Positions 46,283 through 60,110 of a stretch of DNA of 64,000 nt are shown here, piece by piece (position 1 is the stretch's first letter; each line of letters opens with the position of its first letter). Position numbers and translations under genes: made by a program. This DNA is from Lumbricus terrestris. Lineage: Eukaryota; Annelida; Clitellata; Crassiclitellata; Lumbricidae. Under the pieces are notes generated by a model, which was not told the origin of the DNA, searched no databases, and worked only from the letters and a program-made list of their open reading frames with translations. The stretch is from the NCBI GenBank assembly GCA_949752735.1, contig OX457052.1, positions 19,189,149 to 19,253,148 of the forward strand. The letters are read 5' to 3'.

Positions 46283-46682
46283 AAGACGACGATCAGCATC
46301 GCACGAACCATCACCCAAGCAAAATCACTGCCAGCTAAACTCTTCTCCGCCGGCTGAACAGCACCAAGAAAGAGAGGAACTCTGCATGCAAATGGAACCT
46401 CGCCATCGTCTCTGGCATGGACCTCCTCCCCGACGTCTACGAGCACTTGTAGGCCCTACACACTTTCAATTTCTAGTCTCCCTCACGTCTCTCACATTGT
46501 TCCTCACAGTTCGCGAGATACGTGTTATTGACCACGATGCGGCACTGTCATGTGTTCATATGCATTCGGACCAACAGTGTCGAGTCACAATTGGGAAAGC
46601 ATTGAAGTACGTTTCAGCCATTTTCGATCCTCTTCCAGACTAATAGTAAAAACATTTATGCCAACAGTGAACAACTCTTGTG
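46283..46682. other. Region downstream of the receptor gene
   Basis: Probably 3' UTR or flank of the minus-strand receptor. I saw no clear AATAAA on that strand close to the stop. Confidence 0.35.
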
Positions 46683-47858
46683 TCAATCTTTCTGTTGTCC
46701 TAGGCTGTTGGAAGCGGTTCGCCCCATCGTCGTCCTCATGATCGCCCTTGAGCAGCGCATGATCCACCTGCAGGGCAACATCTTCTTCAGCTCGTCTCTG
46801 AACCTCTGCCCGGTGATGCAGTACAGATAGAAGTTGGTGGCGTGGTTGATGTACATCAGCAGGAAGCAGACGGACTTGATGAGCAGACCGCGACCGCTGG
46901 GCGACGGGCCCGAGTCGAAGAAGAGCGCGTGAAGCGTGAAGGGCGCAGTCAGACCCAGCCAAGCGAATGAAAGGAGCAGGAGCATTCGAGTGAGGCGACG
47001 TTGACCGACTTTGGTTGTCGTCATGATGACCTGCGTTGACATGGTTGACGATGTTGACGAGCAGGAGCAGAGTTGACGTCGCGTCAGATAGAACGGCTGC
47101 AGTGAGTGCAGCTGGGCGAGACGCAGCCGTGGGGTTCTGATGGTGAAGGCGTTCGTCCGGCCGTTGATGCGCACGATCAGGCAGACGTTGAAGGTCAGGA
47201 CAAGGACGAAGGGAATGACGGAGTAGGTGACAAGCTTCAGGTACTCGAAGACCTCGTTCATGAACCAGCTGTCCTCGGCTGAATTGCAGGTCGTCCGTCC
47301 AGCCTCGTTGACGCTGAGCCTGAACGACCAGAAGACGTGAAGGTTGCAGATGGCAACGATGAACACAAGACAGACGGCAGCGATTCTCGCCTGTCTTATA
47401 CGCAGAATGGTGTACGCGTTGAATGGAAAGAAGACGACGATGAAGCGATCGGCAGTGATGAGGACGATCAACCAGGACGACAGATAAAATGAGCACAATA
47501 ACACGTAGATCATCAGCCTACAGCCGATGTCTGACGAATGTAGCAGCTCGTATCCGGTCATGATTCGAATCCACGTCTTGAATCCGCTCAGGTAGAGCAC
47601 CGCTGTGTCGGCCAGCGCGAGGACAGTCAGGTAGAGGAATGTGGGAGTGGTACGCATCGAACGACGTACCAGTACGGCGAACGTCAGCAGGTTGCCCACC
47701 GTACCGAAACAGATGATCGTCGGTAGAAGTACCCGAAGCATTGTCATGGCTATCTGATGCTCTCTGGGTAGCTCCCGAGGTCGTGCTTGAGTTTCATTCA
47801 TGATCTCCAGAGCCTGACTTTCCGAGGAGTTATAGAGGAAATAACTGGGAATCGACAT
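46683..47858 (-). CDS. Class A (rhodopsin-like) GPCR, probable peptide receptor, intronless
   Basis: A complete 391-residue seven-helix receptor of the plasma membrane. N-glycosylation sites lie at N10 and N21. TM1 is about 38-64 with GN at 55-56; TM2 about 74-98 with LALAD (D84). Cys113 at the top of TM3 and Cys191 in ECL2 form the usual disulphide pair. TM3 ends in DRF (137-139) instead of DRY. TM4 is about 157-178, TM5 about 203-229 with P216, a long third intracellular loop runs 230-289, and TM6 (about 290-312) has FAWLGLTAPF in place of CWxP. TM7 (about 326-347) has NFYLY where NPxxY is expected, followed by CITGQRFRDELKKM as helix 8. This N-FYLYC-TG-RFR ending is typical of invertebrate FMRFamide-like neuropeptide receptor relatives; the ligand cannot be read from the sequence. 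There are no introns, and GC content is visibly above the flanks. It is preferred over the 303-codon antisense-frame ORF at 46585-47496, which is a shadow. Confidence 0.93.
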   Translation of the reverse strand: MSIPSYFLYNSSESQALEIMNETQARPRELPREHQIAMTMLRVLLPTIICFGTVGNLLTFAVLVRRSMRTTPTFLYLTVLALADTAVLYLSGFKTWIRIMTGYELLHSSDIGCRLMIYVLLCSFYLSSWLIVLITADRFIVVFFPFNAYTILRIRQARIAAVCLVFIVAICNLHVFWSFRLSVNEAGRTTCNSAEDSWFMNEVFEYLKLVTYSVIPFVLVLTFNVCLIVRINGRTNAFTIRTPRLRLAQLHSLQPFYLTRRQLCSCSSTSSTMSTQVIMTTTKVGQRRLTRMLLLLSFAWLGLTAPFTLHALFFDSGPSPSGRGLLIKSVCFLLMYINHATNFYLYCITGQRFRDELKKMLPCRWIMRCSRAIMRTTMGRTASNSLGQQKD

Positions 47859-47988
47859 TCTCTCGATTTGTGTTCAATCGATATATTAAGAAGTATTTTC
47901 AAGCGGTTTCAGTACCATCATACTTGCCTCGAAAAAAGATAGACCTACAACAGCAGATACAGACATTAGATCTATGTAGTCACAGCCT
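47859..47988. promoter_or_regulatory. Immediate upstream region of the receptor gene
   Basis: Only 130 bp of unique sequence lies between the receptor ATG and the start of duplicated block A, so a longer promoter would lie within copy A. No promoter motif is evident. Confidence 0.25.
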
Positions 47989-49077
47989 GCGAACACAATA
48001 TATGTTGGTACAACGTTGTCCAACATGTGTCCAACGTTTGTTGTTGTTGTTGTTGTTGTTATTGTTCTGACTTTTTATATTCACCAAACAAGTAGGCCTA
48101 TTTAAACTTGATAATTTCGTGTGTGTAGAGCAAAAATACATGCTATAGGTCTACAGTCCTACAGTCCTTTGCAAACATCAATATATTCTACGGCCTCTAA
48201 TGAGTCCTTTCGTGTTTGAAAACACGTCGTGCTTGTACATTACCCTGCAGAAGTAAAAGTAGGCCTATGTATAATGAAGGACGAAATTAACTTCACCAAG
48301 GTATTATACGTCCTCTTTCAGTCATTGACAAGTTTTATACCACCTTTTTTGTCCATATGATTTCTTAGGTTTTCAGTTGAAACAAGACCTTCAAAGTCAT
48401 TCCGATAAACTTTTCATTGTTCTTAACCTTTTTCTATCTGTTTAAATTGTCTGTGAGTATAGCCTATTTCGATGATTTGTTAATTTGATGATCATTTCCA
48501 GTGATTAGGCTAATAAAGCTTCTTTCGAGTTGAATTGAATCATTTTGCTGGACAAAGTCATTTAAACCCGGGCTGGACGATGGATTAGGCTTATGCAAAG
48601 CTTATTGGCGTGTCTCCAATTATCTCAAAAACATGGCCGCACTGATGTCTAGATCATCCTTCGCCTTTTCGTATAAAAAATGCGACTTTCCTGCTTATGT
48701 AGCCTGTATACATAGTTCTTTAGCGTACGTTGATAGCGACCTACTTAATTCTCCTTGTGTAGGGTCAGAGTGACACGACAGCATGATCTCGTTCTGGTAC
48801 AATTGTACTACAATATAGCAGTGGTTTATAGCTCATATTTATTTATAACAGGCTGATCAATAAAACGCAATTCATCATTTTCTTTCGCGTTCAGTGTGTC
48901 AGAGAAACAGACCAATTTACGACGAATGAATGATATACCAGGCCCTATATAAATTTATAAATTTATTTCAACCATAATGCCTTAGGAAAATGAATGACTA
49001 TAGTAGATGATAGCATGCAGAAAAACACAATGAAATGGAAACCTCCCTTATGTCTACTCTTATTTAATAAATAAATA

Positions 49078-49293
49078 AAATAGCGAGTTCGAGCCCCCGT
49101 TGGGCGGACAATGCCGGACATGCTTTGTGGGCTGCTATTAGCGCCGTGCAATTGCAAAACCGTCTGTTCTGTTAGTAGTTAAGTTTATTTACTGCATAAC
49201 TTATAGGCCTAAATGTAAAGCGCAGTGCGTCTTGCAGGCGCTCAATTAAAGAAAAGATTATTATTTTTAATATTATTATTATTATTATTATTA

Positions 49294-49351
<58 letters not shown>
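49078..49351 (+). mobile_element. SINE2 insertion with (ATT)n tail, private to copy A
   Basis: AGCGAGTTCGAGCCCCCGTT, then GGCTGCTATTAGCGCCG and GTCTGTTCTGTTAGTAGTTA, is SINE2 in plus orientation (about 49078-49200), followed by a pure ATT microsatellite (49258-49351). The matching place in copy B (about 55050) has neither. Confidence 0.8.
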
Positions 49352-49352
<1 letters not shown>

Positions 49353-49480
49353 GTTAATCAATAGACCAACAAATCAAGACAGCTGGAGCATCTAATTGGC
49401 TTTTAACTGCGTCATTTACTCGTATTGATACATACAGAGAATGCATTCGTGCTTTAGGTTGGCCTATACCAACATACAAC

Positions 49481-49541
49481 TCAACATCGCTCGTGAGTAA
49501 GCTGGCGCACTGTGCTGGGCTTTCGAGTCGCTTTAGAAGGT
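49481..49541 (+). mobile_element. L2-B LINE tail remnant in copy A
   Basis: CATCGCTCGTGAGTAAGCTG, then GGGCTTTCGAGTCGCTTTAG, matches the L2-B 3' UTR. It is also present in copy B, so it predates the duplication. Confidence 0.65.
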
Positions 49542-49915
49542 TTGATGTATAGCCTGCGCGATAACAAGTCAATTCTTAAACAGAAATAAAAGTCCAAAAT
49601 AATGTTATAGCTTACCTAAGTCACGAGAGCTGGTTAACATAAAATATAGGCCTACATAAAAGCCTGTCTACAGACAAACACACGTATACATACGCACATA
49701 CATGCATACATAAATCAAACTGCTGCATGTGATACCCTGTCTTAGGTCGCAAGCCAGGAAGAAGGCCAAAATTAATGGTAGCCTAAAGCGGTTGACAGTG
49801 ACCCAGAATGACGTATAGAAAAATAATAATGGTCGAGTATTTAAGACGATTAATTTGGAAGTCGAGCATATACTGCGTACAGAAAGGTTGGTGAAAAGAA
49901 GTCGGGACGACCGAA

Positions 49916-50335
<420 letters not shown>

Positions 50336-51310
50336 AGACAGACAGGCAGGCAGACAAACAGATATCAGAGACAGAAACACGGAGACGTTCCGTTTACACA
50401 GTCCTATAATTTATCATGCGTCTTTATCGAGATCTGTATCTGAGGGCAAGGTTGCATACACACTGTGACCACCACACGATTCGTCGTTAACTATAGCAAC
50501 CGGATGCAATCATTCACGCGTCAGACAGGATTATCAGCTGCACCGTTGAATGCAGAGGAAGATGTCTATCGCAAATCGGATAAAGCGAACAATATTAATA
50601 TCTCCGTGACTAAAGAAAATTTACTTTACTTTGGAACTCGTCTTTCTTTAGTCCGCTCAATTTACATTTAGAATCAATTGCATCTCGAATCCGATTGCAT
50701 TTAATTGGTATTTATTTATTTATTTGTTTATTAGAAGCGCTTATACAGCGCCGCTATATCTATTCGCAACCTCGGCTATAAATAGGACGGTTTTAAGGCT
50801 AACGAAGAACAAACTCCGCCACTGGTTGTACTCTGCCTCTGCCAGTCCCAAACCTGGATAAAGAAGGAGGGTGACATTAGTCCTCTTCGATGTGGCAGTG
50901 TCAAGAACGGATAACAAAAATTTCGAAGACGGGGGGACAAAATTTTTGGTCTTGGGGCAGGGGAAAAATTGTCGTCAGAAGCACCGCCCTAGCCGAAAAG
51001 CAAAGCACACGACGCGCTGCAACGTCAGAGACTGGACAGCAAAGATCGCGCAAGTATGACGGAGCACAGCCAAGGACACAGCGAGAGACCACAGCAGCAA
51101 TGCGATATGAGATCCGCTGGGACACAGCGCATCGCGCATATAAGCAGAGACAGGGAAATTTAGGAAGCCGCCCAACAAGGTGAGCAGCCGAGCGTAAGAC
51201 ACGATCAAGTCGCCCCATGGCAGAACCCCAAGTGGAAGAGCAGCAAGTAGGGGGCAACAGTTGTCGATTCGACTTGTAACAAAGGCGTGGACAAGGACGA
51301 CGACCGCATC

Positions 51311-51454
<144 letters not shown>

Positions 51455-51536
51455 GGAGACCACCCGGAGCTGACGAAGCTGATAATAGGCGCTCCGCGCG
51501 CAGCCAAGCTCACAAAGCCTCACATGCAGTGGCGGC

Positions 51537-52472
51537 GCCAGGATTTCAGTTTGGGGGGCTGAAACCTCCCGGAGGAAATTTTCCATTTTCATCCGCCAAA
51601 ATTTCTGACGACCTTCTTTTAGTCATCCGGTAGAAAATCGTGAAAATATTTCAGTCTTGCATGCAAAAGAACCCAGATGGCCTTTTTTAGGGGAGCTTAG
51701 CCTTTTATAGGGGCAGTGGCGTAGAAATAGGTGGTGCAGCTTGTGTAGTGCACAAGGGCCCCCGGCTGTTGAGGGCCCCCCGGCGGTCAGAGTAATTTTT
51801 GTATTTTAAGAACTATTCAGAATATGTTTGATCTACAGTGTACATGTACGGCGGTGGCGTTGCAATGGATTGTGCAAACTGCACTATAGGGGCGCGCCCC
51901 TGGTGGTCAGAGTTAAGTTTCTACATTCAGAATATTCAGAATGTAATCAAGTCTACATGTACTGTAGTGATCAGTGCTGATCAGTGCTGAGGTGGTGATG
52001 AACATAGACACCGAGCAGAGAAGCCCTTCGGAAATTATAGTGGTATAATCATTATCGTACCAGCTGCATTACCAAAGGATTCAGGAACGAAGGCATCTCA
52101 ATTATTGTTTGCAAGGGAATTCGCCCAAGTGAACATTTTTACATTTCGGAATTTTTGGTGTCAAGTAGGCCTACTCGAATTGAATTTTCTCTGGTAGCCT
52201 GAAGAAATAGAAAATGATTATAAAGACTAACGGGAGAAAATAATTAAAATTGTAATGAGTTAGTTTTTATTTAATTTCGGATTCGAAATAATGCAAATAG
52301 AGCCTATCGAAAAAGAGCCAGGCGTTTTTGCACAACCTTTTTGTTTGAAATCGAGAAGGTTCAAGTAATGAAGGGGCCCACCACCGACGCCCTGCACAAG
52401 GGCCCCCAAAACCTTGCTATGCCACTGTATAGGGGGGCTTGGCCCCTAGTCCCCCCCCTAGAGCCGCCACTG
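51537..52472. mobile_element. hAT-like element in the LINE of copy A, itself interrupted
   Basis: CAGTGGCGGCGCCAGG and (inverted) CAGTGGCGGCTCTAGG ends. The flanks CTCACATG and TTCACATG match at 7 of 8. Copy B has an uninterrupted TTCACATG at the same place. Without the nested element it is about 214 bp and carries CTGACGACCTTCTTTTAGTC. Confidence 0.92.
51714..52427. mobile_element. Nested hAT-like element, 714 bp, TSD TATAGGGG
   Basis: CAGTGGCGTAGAAATAG and (inverted) CAGTGGCATAGCAAGG ends. TATAGGGG is exact at 51706-51713 and 52428-52435. GCACAAGGGCCCCC recurs near both ends in inverted sense. No transposase is readable. Confidence 0.94.
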
Positions 52473-53382
52473 TTCACATGTTGGGACAGCGTGAGTTCAG
52501 AATCGAGGGTGAGTCCCAAATCACGAACTGTGAGGGAAAAGGAGATAATGAGAAAAGAGCATGGCAAGTTGGAAAAGTTACATTGTGAAGGTTCGCGAGC
52601 GAGGGAAAAGAAGTTCCGTTTGAACAGTTGAAAAAAGGGAACATCGGCGTTGGACAATCAAGGTAGAACAACAACGTACTCGCAGGTATGGGGAGCTCAA
52701 CCGTCGACTCAATAATACACCAATAATTACAGAAACAATTATTACAGAGATAATTATAGCCTATAATTAAATAGACTTATCCAAAGATTGTCATTATTTC
52801 TGCATCTGCCTATATATGCGACGTATTAAAAGGTGCATTGGCGCCTGTCTGAATTTTTGGGAATGGTCAGTCACGTATAATAAATTGGATAAAATAAGAG
52901 ATGTAATTAAGACCCAAACAACTCACATGATCACGTTGTCCGAAAATAACTCATTTTATTACTATTTTTAGTGACAGACGTGCAGAAGTGTCCCGATATG
53001 AGTTATGGTATGGCGTAGCCTATACATGTATATAGCCTATATAAGTATATATGTATATAAATTATATATATATTCATAGTAAAAGCTACGACAATAATAG
53101 AGCATCCATTACCACTGATATTTATATTCAAACTCTGAGAAGGAACTTCAATCGGCGTGCATATAATATAGCTTCCAAATATGCCAATTACTTTCTGCAT
53201 TTTTTGCTGCTGTGCTGCTTGCACTTCGCGATGAGCGCTTAGCAAGCAAAATCCCAAAATATGTTGATCAGTGACGGTTATACTACACAGTCAAGTTTCG
53301 CTCGTCTCAAGGTGTAAAGCAAATGCTCCTTAATGCAAGTTGCTGTTATAATATAAAAACAACTTGCTATTATATGTATATA

Positions 53383-54019
53383 CTAGCTGAGGTACCCGGC
53401 GTTGCCCGGGAAATTTAGGATTCGATCCGCTCCGGCCACGACCCCAAGACACCCCAACCACACTCCGACCTCTACCAGTACGCCACCGAAGAAATTTGGG
53501 TTTGACGAAAATTTTCACCCCCATCCCACCCGACCCCCTCCACCTCCACCCCCCCAACCCCTCCCACCCCACCACCCCACTCCACCCCCACCTCTCACTC
53601 CATCCCCCTCCACCCCACCCCACTCCTCCACCCCAACCCCACCCCCTCCCCACCCCAACCCCTACCCCTCGACCCCCCACGCCACCCCACCCCACAACCT
53701 CCACCCCTCACCCCACCCCCACCCCACCGGTACGCGACCCGTGAGATCCGTACTGGCAACAGAGTTGACCTTAAACATCTCTAAAACGGTTAAAATCACT
53801 GCTCTTAAACGTTGCAAGCGAATGAAAATTTCTAGCGAAAATTGGTGTTTTCGACCCCCCGCACCCTGTCCCCCATGGTGGTTGAGATTTGCCAACCACT
53901 GATCCGGGGGGTTCTGATGGACCTCTATCTAGAGAAAAAATTCAAATCAATAGCCGCGTTTTTTTAGAGAAAAAATTTGGGGGTTTCGCCTCCCCACCCT
54001 GGCCCCATGGTAGTAGAGA
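53383..54019 (-). mobile_element. Non-autonomous Helitron, 637 bp, at the duplication junction
   Basis: On the minus strand it begins TCTCTACTACCATGGGG (54019 inward), a classic Helitron 5' end. It finishes with the hairpin CCCGGGCAACGCCGGG, nine bases of spacer and CTAG (53383-53386), followed by T. The interior has a C-rich block (53508-53735, plus strand) and non-coding sequence. Its right edge is three bases from the start of duplicated block B. Confidence 0.75.
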
Positions 54020-55178
54020 ATCGCGAACACAATGTATGTTGGTGCAACGTTGTCCAACATGTGTCCAACGTTTGTTGTTGTTGTTGTTTTGACTTGGTAT
54101 ATTCACCAAATACGGTAAGTATTTAAACTTGATAATTTCGTGTGTGTAGAACAAAAATGCATGCTAGGTCTATATCTATAATCCTTTTCAAATATCAATA
54201 TCTATTCTAGGGCCTCTAACGAGTCCTTTCGTGTTTGGAAATACGTCGTGCTTGTACATTACCCTGCAGAAGTAAAAGTAGGCCTATGTATGATGAAGGA
54301 CGAAATTAACTTCACCAAGGTATTACACGACCTCTTTTAGTCATTGACAAGCTTTATACCACCTTTTTCGTCAATATGATTTCTTAGGTTTTCAGTTGAG
54401 GCAGACCTTCAAAGTCATTCCGATACAATTTTCGTTGTTCCTCATCTTTTTCTATCTTTTAAAATTTTCTGTGATTTCGATGATTTGTTGATTTGATGAT
54501 CATTTCCAGTGATTAATAAAGCTTTCGAGTTGAATTGAATCATTTTGCTGGACAAAGTCATTTAAACCCGGGCTGGACGGTGGATTAAGCTTATGCAAAG
54601 CTTATTGGCGTGTCTCCAATTAGTCTACCGTATCTCAAAAACATGGCGCACTGATGTCTAGAACCTCCTTCGTCTTATCGCATAAAAAATGCGACTTTCC
54701 TGGTTATGTAGCCTGCATAGTTCTTTATCGTACGTTGATAGCGACCTACTTAATTCTCATTATGTAGAGTCAGAGTGACATGACAGCATGATCTCGTTCT
54801 GGTACATTATTGTACTACAATATAGCAGTGGTTTATAGTTCAGATTTATGTAGAACAGGATGATCAATAAAACGCAATTCATCATTTTCTTTCCGGTTCA
54901 GTGTGTCAGAGACACAGGCCAATTTACGACGAATGAATGATATACCAGGCCCTATAAATTTATAAATTTATTTCAACCGGAATGCCTTAGGAAAATGATA
55001 GCATGCAGAAACACAATAAAATGGAAACCTGCCTTATGCCTACTGTTCTTAGTCAGTAGAACAGCAGATAAAGACAGATGGAGCATTTAAGTGACTTTTT
55101 AACTGCGTCATTTACTCGTATACTGATACATCCACATAATTCATTCGTACTTTATGTTGGCCTACACCTACATGCAAC

Positions 55179-55241
55179 TCAACATCGCTCGTTAATAAGC
55201 TGGCGCACTCCGCTCGGCTTTCGAGTGTCGCTTCAGAAGGT
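55179..55241 (+). mobile_element. L2-B LINE tail remnant in copy B
   Basis: Counterpart of 49481-49541 (CATCGCTCGTTAATAAGCTG). Inherited through the duplication. Confidence 0.65.
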
Positions 55242-56102
55242 TTGATGTATACACGATAGCAAGTAAATTCTTAAACTAAATAAACGTCCAAAATTTTATA
55301 GTTTACCATGCAAAGTCACGAAAGCTGGTTAACATAAAACATGCATAAAAGCCTGCGTATACAGACAAACACACGCATACATACGCACATACATGCATAC
55401 ATAAATCAACCTACTGCATGTGATACCCTGTATTAGGTCGCAATCCAGGAGGAAGGCCAAATACCTGCAGCGTTAAAAGCGGTTGACAGTGACCCAGAAT
55501 GACGTATACAGAAAAAGAATAATGGTCGAGTATTTGGGGCCATTAATTAAGAGTCGAGCATATGCTGCGTGCAGAAAGGTTGGTGAAAAGAAGTAGGTAC
55601 GACAGAGAGAGAGAGAGACAGACAGACTGAGAGGGGAGATACAGATACAGAGACAGGTAGAGACAGAGATACAGAGACAGAGAGAGAAACAGAGAGAGAG
55701 ACAGAAAGAGTCATAGAGGGACACAGAGGCAGAGAGGCAGAGAGACAGACAGGCAGACAGACAGACATATATCAGAGACAGAAACACGAAGACGTTCCGT
55801 TTACACCACTCCTAATTTATCATGCGCCTTTATCGAGATCTGTATCTGAGGGCAAGGTTGAATACACACACTGTGTCCACACCACCCGATTCGTCGTTTA
55901 TAGCAACCGGATGCAATCATTCACGTATTATCAGCCGCAGCGTTGAATGCACAGGAAGATGTCTATCGCAAATCGGATAAAGCGAACAATAAATCTCTCC
56001 GTGACTAAAGAAAATTTACTTTACCTTGGGATTCTTCGTCTGCTTTTAGTCCGCTCTATTTACCTTTAGAATCAATTGCATTTCGAATCCGATCGCATTT
56101 GG

Positions 56103-56222
56103 AATTTATTTATTTATTTATTTATTTATTCAGTTATATTTATATATTTATTTATTCATTTATATTTATTTATTTATTTATTTATTTGTTTATTCATTTT
56201 TATTTATTTTTTTATTTATTTA
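56103..56222. repeat. (TTTA)n tetranucleotide repeat
   Basis: About 120 bp of ATTT units, expanded in copy B. Copy A has a short run at about 50715. Confidence 0.95.
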
Positions 56223-56537
56223 ATAGGAACACTTAGGCTATAGGCTACAGCGGCACTGTATCTATTCATAGACTATCCATTCAGAAACGCTTCGGACGCA
56301 ATAGGACGGTTTTAAGGCTAAAGAAGAATAAAACTCCGCCACTGGTTGTACTCTGCCTGTGCCAATCCCAAGCCTGGATAAAGGAGGAGGGCGACACTAA
56401 TCATCTTCGATATGGCAGTGTCGTTAAACATGTAGCAAGCTAAAGAAGAACATACTGAAGTTGTCTCTGGGCACAAGGCGAAGTGTCACAGGAAAAACCA
56501 TTTCAGGTGGCAGTGACAGCGACGAGGAAAGAACAGC

Positions 56538-57500
<963 letters not shown>

Positions 57501-57606
57501 CCCGCAGGTATGGGGAGCTCAACCGTCGACTCAATAATACACCAATAATTACAGATACAATAATTACAGAGATAATAATTGCAGAGATAATTATAGCCTA
57601 TATATA

Positions 57607-58533
57607 CACCGTGTCTAAAAAAACTGTGCAAAATTGTTTTTGTCAGAACTTCGTCAAATTTCCACCAATCTTAATAACTTTTGGTAGGTAGACGAAAAAA
57701 TGGCGGAAATTTTATGCTATATGTAAATTTTCCACCACACCTGACTCATTTTTACCGCACTACCTTGTTAAACACAGATGTGCCAATTTTTCATGTAACG
57801 CTTAAATTTGATTACATGCAACAAATTATCTGACGACTGAATTGGCACGCAGTAAAGTAAAATTTAGCAGAGTGTTTTTAGTTGCTATGACAGGTCTGCT
57901 TAAAAGTGTTAGAATTGGTGATCGAAATGTGCCCCGAATACACGGACACAAGCTCTTAGACGGCGAGTCGGCGACGCAACTGACCGATAGCAGCATCAAC
58001 GATCGACTGGTCAAAGCGCGCCCACTCGTCGAGCAGGAGCGTTTTGAGTTCGTCGACTTTGGTTATTCTGAGCCTGTAAACCTTTTCCTGCAGCACACTC
58101 CATGTGCTATAGTCGACTGGGTGAAGATTCGGTTAATTCAGTGGCCACGGGTGTTGGAGGGATGAAGTCGTGCGTCTCTCGCTCCAGGAAAGAGACGGTA
58201 TCGGGGCGCTATCCTGTTGAAAGACAATAAACTCGCCCTGAGATATCCGGCATATGTCTGACGGTATCTTCTGGGCCCCATTCACTTTGACATCCGGCTC
58301 GATGCGTAGGATTTCAGCGCAGCCAAGCTTCGAGACGACGTTATATGAAAAATTGGTACATCTGTGTTTAACAAGGTAGTGCGGTGATATGAGCCAGGTG
58401 AGGTGGAAAATTTATATATAGCATAAAATTTCGGCCATTTGTCCGTCTACCTAATAAAAGTTATTAAGATTGGTGAAAATTTGACGAAGTTCTGACAAAA
58501 ACAATTTTGCACAGGTTTTTTTGAGACACGGTG
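57607..58533 (-). mobile_element. Deleted mariner/Tc1-type element, 927 bp, ~194-bp TIRs
   Basis: CACCGTGTCT ends with long inverted repeats (57607-57800 and 58341-58533), flanked by TA on both sides. Copy A has the uninterrupted site (about 52760). Only the 3' half of a transposase gene remains between the TIRs. Confidence 0.95.
57845..58340 (-). pseudogene. C-terminal half of a mariner-type transposase, dead
   Basis: The minus strand reads VVSKLGCAEILRIEPDVKVN, then GEFIVFQQDSAP (second catalytic Asp present), a frameshifted stretch, then PNLHPVDYSTWSVLQEKVYR and TLLLDEWARFDQSIVDAAIG, QLRRRL. In active relatives the third-carboxylate motif is SPDLNPxDY; here a stop precedes it and the Asp is Asn. 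The N-terminal DNA-binding half is deleted. Both the deletion and the active-site loss make it inactive. Confidence 0.92.
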
Positions 58534-59034
58534 TAGACTAATCCAAAGATTGTCATTATTTCTGCGTCTGCCTATGCGACGTATTAAAAGATGCAGTTGC
58601 GCCTGCCTGATTTTTTGGGAGTAGTCAGTCCCGTATAATAAATTGGATAAAATAATAGATGTAATTAAGATCTAAACAACTCATATGATCACGTTGTCCG
58701 AAAATAACTCATTTATTACTATTTTTAGTGACAGACAAAGCAATCGTGCAGAAGTGTCACTATATGAGTTATGGTAGGGCGTATATAGCCTATATACACA
58801 TATATGTTTATATATATATAGTAAAAGCTAAGACAATAATAGAGCATCTATTACTACTGATATTTAATATCGAACTCTGAGAAGGAACTGCATTTTTGTT
58901 GCTGTGCTGCTTGCACTTTGGCGATGAGCGTTTAGCAAGCAAAATCCCAAAAGATACTAAGTCAAGTTTCTTATTCGTCTCAAGGTACAAAGCAAAACAA
59001 ATCCTCAGTGCAAGTTGTTATTATATAATTATAT

Positions 59035-60102
59035 ATGTGTATATATATGTATGCATATATATATATATCGGCAAAAAGTCAATGCAAAAGAAGAGAATAG
59101 TGAACATCTGCGTGGGAAAAATCTGTGCTTGGCAAAACGTCGATGAGCTTCAAATCAACTTTGATTTCTTGTTGACTACAGCTGCGTGCACCAAAGCACA
59201 CCAATTCATCGCCTCAGGTTAAAAGTTATCAATAGTGCACCAACGACTAATGATAATAGGCCTGGGTCTATTCATCACGCTACTCGTGAACTATAAGCGC
59301 GGTCAAGACGTAATATTGCTGGCTGCAATCTGCAGAGCTGCATGGAACCTGGGACTGTTTTCTTGAGAGAACTGATTCGTCATATATGATATGAGTGCAA
59401 CCGCATAATACATAATTATACGGCGCAAATATCACTTGCCTGAAGTAATCCTCGCCATTTTTGCAATCTTAGCTCCCAGAGTTATTGCTGCGATGCACAT
59501 GCCTTAAACTATCACGAAGGTCGTTCATTTCCATGGTTACCAACTGTGCCTGAGCGACGACATTTGCATATGATTGTAGTTTGCATTTTGCTTGACATGA
59601 ACTTCGGGAATTTTACGTCGCACAAAATAAAAGGAATTTTAAGATGTGCTCTGGACAGCATATCCAACTTGGTACCTATTGCTTTCATCATAGTAAGCCT
59701 ATTAGCATAGTAACTAATTATCAGTGTGTAATCAGAAACTGAAGCTATGGTATTTACTCAGCATTTTGAACAGAATCTTGTGACACATTTTCAGTTTCAC
59801 TTGCTTGATAAAATTTGTCAGAATTTAGATTTGAATCTGCATGCAACATGATTTTCAGAGAGTCTCATGACCTCCTTGTAATATAAGTTTACAGTGGGCG
59901 CCAGTGAAGGGGTGTTCATTAATACTACTGCTGAAAAATGACAGAGCTGTCTATTCACTGCGGGATGAAAGTAGGACCACTTTCTCGTTGGACACCTTCC
60001 ATAACTAAAGACGATCGCGGATTATTAGATTTTCGACAATCTCAGTAGTTTTATGTTGTGCTGTGCTAGGTCATGAAATGTTGTTAGTTCATGTTATTGA
60101 AT
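59035..60102. other. Unassigned sequence
   Basis: About 1.1 kb just past the duplication. Nothing recognised. Confidence 0.4.
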
Positions 60103-60110
60103 ACCATAGG

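Noticed and set aside
46095..46643. 182-codon plus-strand ORF beside the receptor
   Set aside because: Open mainly because of the 24-bp minisatellite; no domain, and the repeat is open in several frames.
46585..47496. 303-codon minus-strand ORF
   Set aside because: Out-of-frame shadow of the GPCR; it lacks any domain, whereas the 391-codon frame has all seven helices.
57842..58165. 107-codon plus-strand ORF
   Set aside because: Antisense of the mariner transposase remnant.
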